Assembly: GCF_947493875.1 (NCBI RefSeq) | Contig: NZ_CANLSU010000001.1 | Location: 496,001-560,000, forward strand | Direction of reading: 5' to 3' | DNA length: 64,000 nt | DNA from: an uncultured Marinococcus sp. | GTDB taxonomy: Bacteria; Bacillota; Bacilli; Bacillales; Marinococcaceae | Shown: positions 55,332-64,000 of the stretch, piece after piece | Position numbering within the stretch: the stretch's first letter is position 1 | Layout: every line of letters starts with the position of its first letter | The notes under the pieces: generated by a model | Database searches by the model: none | The model's input: only the letters and a program-made list of their open reading frames with translations | What the model was told of the DNA's origin: nothing | Position numbers and translations under genes: made by a program

Positions 55332-56915
55332 GTGACTGATAAAAAGCAAACGGATACGTCTGAACAAACGACTCCGGCGGTCGATCCGGCATACGAAAAA
55401 TACTTTGATTTTTCCAAAGCCGAAGTAGAAAGCAACGAGGACGGCAAACAATACATGAAAATCGGCGGCCGGTCGATCGTCATCAACGACCAGCCCGACC
55501 ATAAAGCAGGGCGCAAGCGGACGAAGCAGGACGCGTCGGTGCACTATGACTTTGACATACCCGAGGACATGCGCGGCATCGGCTACGGCAAAAAGTACCT
55601 GATCCGCACGTACGGCTGCCAGATGAACTACCACGATACCGAAAATATGGCCGGCATCCTCGAGGAGATGGGCTTTGCCGAAACGAAGGACACCGAAGAG
55701 GCGGACCTCATCTTTTTGAACACGTGTGCCATCCGCGAAAACGCGGAAAACAAAGTGTTCGGTGAGATCGGTCACCTGAAGGCGCTCAAGCGCGAAAAGC
55801 CGGAGCTGATGCTCGGCGTATGCGGCTGTATGTCGCAGGAGGAAAACGTTGTGAACCGCATCATGCAAAAGCACCATCACATCGACATGATTTTCGGCAC
55901 GCACAACATCCACCGCCTGCCGGAGCTTCTCCGCGACGCCATCCAGGGCAAGGAAATGGTGATTGAGGTCTGGTCGAAGGAAGGCGATGTGATCGAAAAC
56001 ATGCCGAAAAAACGCGCCGGCGGCACGCAGGCGTGGGTCAACATCATGTACGGCTGTGACAAGTTCTGCACGTACTGCATCGTGCCGTACACGCGCGGCA
56101 AGGAGCGGAGCCGCCTGCCAGAGGACATTATCGCCGAGGTACGAGACATTGCGCGCCAGGGCTATAAGGAAATCACGCTGCTCGGGCAGAACGTGAACGC
56201 CTACGGCAAGGACCTCGGGCTCGACTACGGGCTCGGCGAGCTCATGAACGAGCTGCATAAAATCGACATTCCGCGCATCCGCTTTACCACAAGCCACCCG
56301 CGCGACTTTGACGACTACCTGATTGAGGTGCTCGCGCAGGGCGGCAACCTCGTCGAGCATATCCACCTGCCGGTGCAGTCCGGCAACAGCGACATGCTCA
56401 AGCTGATGGGGCGGAAATACACGCGCGAGGAATACGTCGAGCTTGCCGGTAAAATCAAGACAGCGATTCCGCACGCGTCGTTTACGACTGACATTATCGT
56501 CGGCTTCCCGAACGAAACGGAGGAGCAGTTTGAAGACACGATGTCCCTGATGCGTGAGATGGACTACGACAGCGCGTTCACCTACATCTACTCCCCGCGC
56601 GAGCATACGCCGGCGGCAAAGATGGAGGACAACGTGCCGATGGACGTGAAAAAAGAGCGGCTTGCCCGCCTGAATGCGCTCATGGGCGACATTTCGAACC
56701 GCCGCAACAAAGAGCTCGAAGGCCAGGTGCTTGAGGTGCTCGTCGAGGGCGAGAGCCGCAAAAACGCCGACGTGCTCTCCGGACGGACGCGCACAAACAA
56801 GCTCGTGAACTTCCGGGCGCCGAAGGACGTTATCGGCGAAGTCATCTACGTCCAAATTGACGAAGCCAAAACGTGGTCACTCGACGGCCATGTTGTGGAA
56901 TTCGCGGAGGTGTAA
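55332..56915 (+). CDS. miaB: tRNA methylthiotransferase MiaB
   Basis: MiaB (527 residues) adds a methylthio group to i6A37 of tRNAs; MiaA, also in this window, makes its substrate. The N-terminal UPF0004 domain carries three cysteines ([22 protein letters not shown]), the radical-SAM motif is CDKFCTYC, and a TRAM domain ends the protein ([12 protein letters not shown]...TNKLVNF). The N-terminal extension of about 70 residues is typical of Bacillus MiaB. Start is GTG 55332 after GAAGGGAGAG. Confidence 0.97.
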   Translation: MTDKKQTDTSEQTTPAVDPAYEKYFDFSKAEVESNEDGKQYMKIGGRSIVINDQPDHKAGRKRTKQDASVHYDFDIPEDMRGIGYGKKYLIRTYGCQMNYHDTENMAGILEEMGFAETKDTEEADLIFLNTCAIRENAENKVFGEIGHLKALKREKPELMLGVCGCMSQEENVVNRIMQKHHHIDMIFGTHNIHRLPELLRDAIQGKEMVIEVWSKEGDVIENMPKKRAGGTQAWVNIMYGCDKFCTYCIVPYTRGKERSRLPEDIIAEVRDIARQGYKEITLLGQNVNAYGKDLGLDYGLGELMNELHKIDIPRIRFTTSHPRDFDDYLIEVLAQGGNLVEHIHLPVQSGNSDMLKLMGRKYTREEYVELAGKIKTAIPHASFTTDIIVGFPNETEEQFEDTMSLMREMDYDSAFTYIYSPREHTPAAKMEDNVPMDVKKERLARLNALMGDISNRRNKELEGQVLEVLVEGESRKNADVLSGRTRTNKLVNFRAPKDVIGEVIYVQIDEAKTWSLDGHVVEFAEV

Positions 56916-56919
56916 GCAG

Positions 56920-57291
56920 ATGGCCTACACGAAGGAAGAAGTAATGCAGGAAGCCGGGCGCCTCGCCGAACGGCTGAAGGAAACCGAGGAAGTGGACTTT
57001 TTCATCCGCGCGGAGACGCAGATTAACGACAACGTGCGGATCCAGAACCTCATCCAGGAAATCAAGGACAAGCAGAAGCAGGCGGTCAACTTCCAGCACT
57101 ACGAAAAAACGGAAGCCAAACGCCAGGTGGAAGCACAGATCAACGACCTGCACGAAGAGATTGAAAACATTCCGATCGTCGGGCAGTTCCGCCAGAGCCA
57201 GACCGAGGTCAACTACATTCTGCAGCTGATCAGCGACCAGATCACTGCCTCGATCTGGGAGACGGAAGACAAGGACAACAGCAGCTCATAA
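56920..57291 (+). CDS. ricA: RicA (YmcA), component of the Ric/Y complex, C-terminally shortened
   Basis: RicA works with RicF and RicT as an iron-sulfur-containing complex that assists RNase Y and supports competence, biofilm formation and sporulation in B. subtilis. The core matches YmcA closely (EEVDFFIRAETQINDNVRIQNLI; KQKQAVNFQHYEKTEAKRQVEAQI; IVGQFRQSQTEVNYILQLISDQI). It has 123 residues against 143 in B. subtilis and contains no cysteine at all, because the tail carrying the C-terminal cysteine is missing. ATG 56920 follows GGAGGTG, 4 bases after miaB. cotE, next in B. subtilis, is absent. Confidence 0.92.
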   Translation: MAYTKEEVMQEAGRLAERLKETEEVDFFIRAETQINDNVRIQNLIQEIKDKQKQAVNFQHYEKTEAKRQVEAQINDLHEEIENIPIVGQFRQSQTEVNYILQLISDQITASIWETEDKDNSSS

Positions 57292-57295
57292 AAAG

Positions 57296-57335
57296 AACCG
57301 CTTTCCGTATAACGGGAGGCGGTTTTCTGCTTTTT
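57296..57335 (+). terminator. Terminator after ricA
   Basis: AACCGCTTTCCGT (57296-57308) pairs with ACGGGAGGCGGTT (57312-57324) with wobbles, followed by TTCTGCTTTTT. Confidence 0.8.
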
Positions 57336-57363
57336 GGGCTATTATAAATTTCACATACTGTAA

Positions 57364-57392
57364 TTTAGTTTCTCTTTAAACAGTGATATAAT
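57364..57392 (+). promoter_or_regulatory. Probable promoter of mutS
   Basis: TATAAT at 57387-57392 is perfect; the -35 at 17 bases (TTTAGT, 57364-57369) is weak. It lies about 95 bases upstream of mutS in an AT-rich stretch. Confidence 0.5.
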
Positions 57393-57486
57393 ATGAGGGA
57401 CTACCGCAGAACGCTTCCCGTTGGAGAAGCAGACGGAACGATGTACAATAATAACGCAGTGAAACAAACATAACGGAGGCTTTTTG

Positions 57487-60072
<2,586 letters not shown>

Positions 60073-60075
60073 GCG

Positions 60076-61950
60076 GTGACGTATGTAAAAAAACTCCCGG
60101 ACGGCCTCGCCAATAAAATTGCGGCCGGGGAAGTCGTGGAACGCCCCGCGTCGGTCGTGAAGGAGCTGGTGGAAAATGCGATTGACGCCAGCGCCACGAC
60201 CATCCAGGTGGACGTCGAGGAGGGCGGGCTGTCGCTCATCCGGGTGACCGACAACGGCCGCGGCATGGACCAGGAGGACGCGGAGCTTGCCTTTGAACGC
60301 CACGCCACCAGCAAGCTGTCCCGGGAAAAGGACCTGTTCCAGATTGAAACGCTCGGCTTCCGGGGCGAAGCGCTCCCGAGCATCGCGGCCGTCTCGAACG
60401 TCACGATGGAAACCGGGGACGGACGTGAGGCCGGAGTGCTGATCCGCTATCAGGGCGGCAAACGCATCGCCTGTACGCCTTCCAAAAGCCGGCAGGGCAC
60501 CCAGGTGGAGGTGCGCGACCTGTTTTTTAACACGCCCGCCCGGCTTAAATACGTGCGCACGATGAACACCGAGGTGGCAAACGTCGCAGACGTGATGAAC
60601 CGGCAGGCGCTCGCGCACCCGGACGTCAGCTTCCGGCTTTACCATCACGGCAAGCAACTGCTGCTCACGAACGGGAACGGCAGCCTGCAGCCGGTGCTCG
60701 CGGCCATTTACGGCCGGCAGACGGCGCGCGACATGCTGTACATCGAGGCGGAGACCGACGACTACCGGGTGAGCGGCTGGATCGCGAAGCCCGAGACGTA
60801 CCGCGCCTCGCGCCAGTACATGTCGACGTTTGTAAACCACCGCTACATCCGGCACTACCCGCTCACAAAAGCAATCGAAGCGGGCTACCATACGCTGCTT
60901 CCGATCGGCAAGCACCCGATCGCGGCGCTTCATGTTGAAATGAATGTCGGGCTGATTGACGTGAACGTGCACCCGTCCAAGCTCGACGTGCGCGTAAGCA
61001 AGGAGGAGGAGCTGCTGCATCTCGTCGAACAGGCGGTGCGGGAGCGGCTCCAGCAGGAGCGGCTCATTCCGGCCGGCGACCAGAAACGGGCCAAATCGGC
61101 GCCCGCGTCCGAACAGATGAACCTGGCCTTTACCGAACCGGCGCCAAAGCCGGCGGCCGAGCCCCGGCGGGAGGAACCGCCTACTCCGAGTGAGCCGGAA
61201 CCGTCCCCAGCGTCGCACGCCTCTGCCCACGAGGCGTCGTTCAGCGACGACGCCCCGGCCAGGGAGCCGGAAGCTGAAACGGTGTTTGAGCATACGGAAA
61301 CGTGGCCCGAAGAGCAGGAGACGCCGCAGCACGAGCCTGAAACGCCGGCGACGGAAAGCACCGGCCCGGAGCTGCCGGAGCTGCGCCCGATCGGCCAGTT
61401 TCACGGCACGTATATTCTCGCGGAAAACGAGGACGCGCTCTACATGATCGACCAGCACGCCGCGCAGGAGCGTATTTTTTACGAATACTTCCGCGTCAAA
61501 ATTGGCGACGTGGACAAGAACGTGCAGCAGCTGCTCGTGCCGATTCTGCTCGAGGTGACCAAAGAAGAAGAAATCCTCATCAACGACCGTCAGAGCGATT
61601 TTGAGAACATCGGGATTTTCCTCGAGCCGTTCGGCGGCCAGACGTTCCGGGTGCACGCGCATCCGACCTGGTTTCCGGCCGGCGACGAAGAAAGCGTCAT
61701 CCGCGAATGCATCGAAGAAGTGAAAAACAACAAACGCATCAGCGTGCATGAGCTCCGCGAGGAGGCGGCGATTCTGATGTCGTGCAAGGCGGCCATCAAG
61801 GCGAACCGCTACCTGACGAAGGATGAAATCCAGGCGCTCGTCGACCGGCTGCGCACGTGCGAGAGCCCGTACACGTGCCCGCACGGCCGCCCGATCATCA
61901 TTCACTTTTCCGACTATGACATGGAAAAAATGTTCAAGCGTATCATGTAG
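60076..61950 (+). CDS. mutL: DNA mismatch repair protein MutL (endonuclease type)
   Basis: MutL (624 residues) couples mismatch recognition to strand incision. The GHKL ATPase motifs are present (IAAGEVVERPASVVKELVENAIDA; VTDNGRGM; HATSKL; GFRGEALPSIAAV). The central linker (about 345-435) is rich in Glu and Pro. The C-terminal domain has the endonuclease motif DQHA-x2-E-x4-E (DQHAAQERIFYE), plus ACKAAIK-like SCKAAIKAN and CPHGRP. GTG 60076 follows AGGAGGAGG at the mutS end. Confidence 0.97.
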   Translation: MTYVKKLPDGLANKIAAGEVVERPASVVKELVENAIDASATTIQVDVEEGGLSLIRVTDNGRGMDQEDAELAFERHATSKLSREKDLFQIETLGFRGEALPSIAAVSNVTMETGDGREAGVLIRYQGGKRIACTPSKSRQGTQVEVRDLFFNTPARLKYVRTMNTEVANVADVMNRQALAHPDVSFRLYHHGKQLLLTNGNGSLQPVLAAIYGRQTARDMLYIEAETDDYRVSGWIAKPETYRASRQYMSTFVNHRYIRHYPLTKAIEAGYHTLLPIGKHPIAALHVEMNVGLIDVNVHPSKLDVRVSKEEELLHLVEQAVRERLQQERLIPAGDQKRAKSAPASEQMNLAFTEPAPKPAAEPRREEPPTPSEPEPSPASHASAHEASFSDDAPAREPEAETVFEHTETWPEEQETPQHEPETPATESTGPELPELRPIGQFHGTYILAENEDALYMIDQHAAQERIFYEYFRVKIGDVDKNVQQLLVPILLEVTKEEEILINDRQSDFENIGIFLEPFGGQTFRVHAHPTWFPAGDEESVIRECIEEVKNNKRISVHELREEAAILMSCKAAIKANRYLTKDEIQALVDRLRTCESPYTCPHGRPIIIHFSDYDMEKMFKRIM

Positions 61951-61972
61951 CTGTATAGAAGGGGAGAGCGCC

Positions 61973-62755
61973 GTGATTATTACCACCGCCAAAAAGCCGG
62001 ACCCGGCTGTCCTTGCGGAAGCCGAAGCAAAGGCGCGGGCGTGGAACGCGCCGTACGTGCCGCGGGAGAAGCGGTCGATCCAGCGCTGGCAGCGGGAGAC
62101 GCAGGAGGACATCTACATTGTGGCCGCAGGCGGCGATACATACCATCCAGAGACGGAAGCCGCCGAGCCGCTTGCGTTCCATCCGTCGATGGCGTGGCTG
62201 CGCGGCCTGCAGGTTCACCGCGGCGGGAGCGACCCGCTGCTGGAGGCGGCCGACGTTCGGGAGGGCGATACCGTGCTCGATGCGACGCTCGGCTTCGGCG
62301 CCGACAGCATCATGCTTGCCCTCGGCACGGGGAAAACCGGCACAGTGCTCGGCATCGAAAAACAGCTGGTGGTGGCGTCGCTCGTCCGCAAAGGGCTCCG
62401 GCTTCCGGGGGACTATCCCGGCTGGTTTACGGACGCAATGCAGCGGATCACCGTTGTCCGGGGCGACAGCTTCCAGTTGATGCGCATGCTGCCGGACAGC
62501 TCCGTGGATGTCGTGTACCTGGATCCGATGTTTGCCGAAGCGGTGGACACAAGCCCGGCGATTGACCGGCTCCGTCCGGTGGCGGCGACCGACCCGCTTT
62601 CGGACATGTGGATCGGGGAGGCGCTGCGGGTGGCCCGGCGCCGGATAGTCGTCAAGGACCATGCGCACAGCCCGCATTTTAAGCAGTATCAGTTAATCCC
62701 GGCCGGGCGGCGGAGTGCCGTGGTCCGGTACGGATGGAAGGAGGCACACACGTGA
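61973..62755 (+). CDS. RsmJ-like class I SAM-dependent methyltransferase
   Basis: This 260-residue protein has the SAM-binding motif I (VLDATLGFGADSIMLAL, about 101-117), GIEKQ after strand 2, and VYLDPMF (181-187). The last is the characteristic motif of the PF04445 family that includes E. coli RsmJ, which methylates 16S rRNA G1516. Whether this homologue modifies rRNA is unknown. GTG 61973 follows GAAGGGGAGAG; the frame is open further upstream inside mutL but that part is not coding for this protein. The stop overlaps miaA (GTGA), linking both to RNA modification. Confidence 0.88.
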   Translation: MIITTAKKPDPAVLAEAEAKARAWNAPYVPREKRSIQRWQRETQEDIYIVAAGGDTYHPETEAAEPLAFHPSMAWLRGLQVHRGGSDPLLEAADVREGDTVLDATLGFGADSIMLALGTGKTGTVLGIEKQLVVASLVRKGLRLPGDYPGWFTDAMQRITVVRGDSFQLMRMLPDSSVDVVYLDPMFAEAVDTSPAIDRLRPVAATDPLSDMWIGEALRVARRRIVVKDHAHSPHFKQYQLIPAGRRSAVVRYGWKEAHT

Positions 62756-63690
62756 AGCAACCGGTACTCGCCGTCGTCGGCCCGACAGCGGTCGGCAAAA
62801 CAAGGCTCGGAATTGAGCTGGCCCATAAATACAACGGCGAAATCATCAGCGGCGACTCAATGCAGGTGTATGAAGGGCTCACCATTGGCACGGCCAAGCC
62901 GACGCCGGGGGAACGTCGCGAGGCCCCGCACCACCTTGTGGACATGCTGTCGCCGGACATGCCGTATTCAGCGGCGGACTTTAAGGCAAAGGCCGAGCCG
63001 ATCATCGAGCGGCTGCACGGGGAAGGCAAGCTTCCGATTATTGTCGGCGGCACTGGCATGTACATCCGGGCACTGCTGCACGACTATTCGTTTTATGATG
63101 CGAAGAAGCAGGAGGACGTGCGCGAGAAGTGGGAGCTGTACGCGCACCAGTACGGAAGCGAGGCGCTGCATGCGAACCTGGAGCGCCGGGACCCGGAGCG
63201 AGCGGCCGCGATTCACCCGAACAACGTACGCAAGGTCGTGCGGGCGCTAGAAATTCTTGAAACCTCGGAAGAAGGACCAACTTTATCCAAAAAAATGCAA
63301 AAAAAGCATTCGCCCTACGCCTCATTCATGATAGGATTAACAATGAACCGTCCGTATTTGTATGAGCGGATCGAGCGCCGGGTCGACCGCATGATGGAAG
63401 GCGGCCTCGAACACGAAGCGCGCTGGCTGTACGAACGCTTCGGCGAGGAAGTACAGGCCGCCCAGGCGATCGGCTACAAGGAATGGTTCCCGTATTTCCG
63501 CGGGGATGAAAGCGCCGACTGGGTCGCCGAGCGGATGAAGCGCAACTCGAGGAGATACGCCAAGCGGCAGCTCACCTGGTTCCGCAACAAAGAGGACGCA
63601 CACTGGTATGATATTACCGATCGCTCCCGGCCGTTCGCCGACGAAGCGTTTGCTTCGATTCTGCGGCAGTTCGAGCGCGAGCATCGCTAA
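62752..63690 (+). CDS. miaA: tRNA dimethylallyltransferase MiaA
   Basis: MiaA (312 residues) transfers dimethylallyl from DMAPP to A37 of tRNAs reading UNN codons. The P-loop GPTAVGKT, DSMQVYEGLTIGTAKP and GGTGMYI motifs and the C-terminal QAIGYKEW are all present. DMAPP comes from the MEP pathway (dxr in this window), and MiaB completes ms2i6A. GTG 62752 lies 7 bases after AAGGAGG and overlaps the methyltransferase stop. Confidence 0.97.
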   Translation: MKQPVLAVVGPTAVGKTRLGIELAHKYNGEIISGDSMQVYEGLTIGTAKPTPGERREAPHHLVDMLSPDMPYSAADFKAKAEPIIERLHGEGKLPIIVGGTGMYIRALLHDYSFYDAKKQEDVREKWELYAHQYGSEALHANLERRDPERAAAIHPNNVRKVVRALEILETSEEGPTLSKKMQKKHSPYASFMIGLTMNRPYLYERIERRVDRMMEGGLEHEARWLYERFGEEVQAAQAIGYKEWFPYFRGDESADWVAERMKRNSRRYAKRQLTWFRNKEDAHWYDITDRSRPFADEAFASILRQFEREHR

Positions 63691-63735
63691 TACATAAATC
63701 ACTTACTAAGCCCCGCAGTGGAAGGAGATTCAATC

Positions 63736-63975
63736 ATGAAACAATCAGTCAATATCCAGGATCAGTTTTTGAACGTCGTACGCAAGGAAAAAATTCAGGT
63801 GACCGTCTTTCTGACGAACGGCTTTCAGCTGCGCGGCCTGATCAAAGCCTTTGACAACTTCACCGTCGTCCTTGACAGCGACGGCAAGCAGCAGCTCGTC
63901 TACAAGCACGCCATCAGCACCTTCGTCCCGCAGCGGACCGTCTCCCTGCAGACCGAAAGCGAGAGCGAGGAATAA
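63736..63975 (+). CDS. hfq: RNA chaperone Hfq
   Basis: Hfq (79 residues) is the hexameric Sm-like RNA chaperone. Sm1 and Sm2 motifs are visible ([45 protein letters not shown]), with the YKHAIS signature intact. The C-terminus is short and ends in an acidic SESESEE tail, as in other Bacilli. ATG 63736 is 7 bases after GGAAGGAG; an in-frame ATG at 63718 lies before that site and is rejected. The last bases of the window after it may begin a terminator, cut by the edge. Confidence 0.97.
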   Translation: MKQSVNIQDQFLNVVRKEKIQVTVFLTNGFQLRGLIKAFDNFTVVLDSDGKQQLVYKHAISTFVPQRTVSLQTESESEE

Positions 63976-64000
63976 AAAAGAGCTTCCCTCAAAAGAAAGC

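Noticed and set aside
54867-56855. Long minus-strand open frame (662 codons) opposite miaB
   Set aside because: The plus strand encodes a complete, motif-perfect MiaB. The antisense frame has no family features and no suitable ribosome site.

Overview
The window is a stretch of core chromosome from a member of the Bacillaceae (order Bacillales). All the genes I accept lie on the + strand. Their order follows the Bacillus subtilis region from flhB to hfq almost step by step: flagellar export and chemotaxis genes, sigD, rpsB-tsf-pyrH-frr, uppS-cdsA-dxr-rasP-proS-polC, rimP-nusA-ylxR-ylxQ-infB-ylxP-rbfA-truB-ribF-rpsO-pnp, mlpA, asd-dapG-dapA-rnjB-ftsK, ymfF-H-I-K-rodZ-pgsA-cinA-recA-rny-ymdB-spoVS, miaB-ymcA-mutS-mutL, miaA-hfq. 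G+C is clearly higher than in B. subtilis, and the extracytoplasmic part of RodZ has a very acidic linker. Both would fit a salt- or alkali-adapted Bacillaceae lineage, but that is an inference.

Layout. 1-7509: end of the flagellar/chemotaxis operon (flhB, flhA, flhF, flhG, a receiver-less cheB, cheC, cheD, sigD, a swrB-like gene). 7519-11854: rpsB, tsf, pyrH, frr and uppS, separated by several hairpins and terminators. 11876-21409: lipid, isoprenoid and envelope genes, then proS and polC. 21423-28388: the nusA-infB operon, through truB and ribF. 28402-31155: rpsO and pnp, each with a structured leader. 31241-37795: an M16 peptidase, the lysine/diaminopimelate genes and an RNase J. 37900-47357: ftsK/spoIIIE, two M16-family proteins, a reductase, ymfK, rodZ, pgsA, cinA. 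47341-50294: a DEAD-box helicase and LexA-controlled recA. 50465-53424: RNase Y, YmdB, SpoVS. 53556-63975: an ABC-class ATPase, miaB, ricA, mutS, mutL, an RsmJ-like methyltransferase, miaA and hfq.

How the genes work together. The window joins motility (export gate, placement, chemotactic adaptation, sigma-D), translation (S2, EF-Ts, RRF, IF2, RbfA, TruB, S15) and RNA turnover (RNase Y, RNase J, PNPase, a DEAD-box helicase, Hfq, RicA, RnpM). It also carries DNA replication and repair (PolC, RecA, MutS, MutL, FtsK) and envelope precursor synthesis.

The window is mostly ordinary housekeeping DNA. The interesting parts are departures from the ancestral order and from usual protein architecture. 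cheA and cheW are missing from the che locus, and CheB there has lost its receiver domain. The first catalytic site of CheC is altered. IF2 lacks its N-terminal domain and follows a 20-codon ORF that overlaps its start. RicA has lost its cysteine-bearing tail. The RNase J at the rnjB position keeps all its metal ligands. The dipicolinate synthase genes and cotE are missing from their usual places although spoVS and a sigma-H-like promoter remain. A COG3044 ATPase sits where tdh-kbl would be. Several ribosomal or RNase genes have elaborate candidate RNA leaders. I see no CRISPR array, tRNA, rRNA, insertion sequence or prophage.
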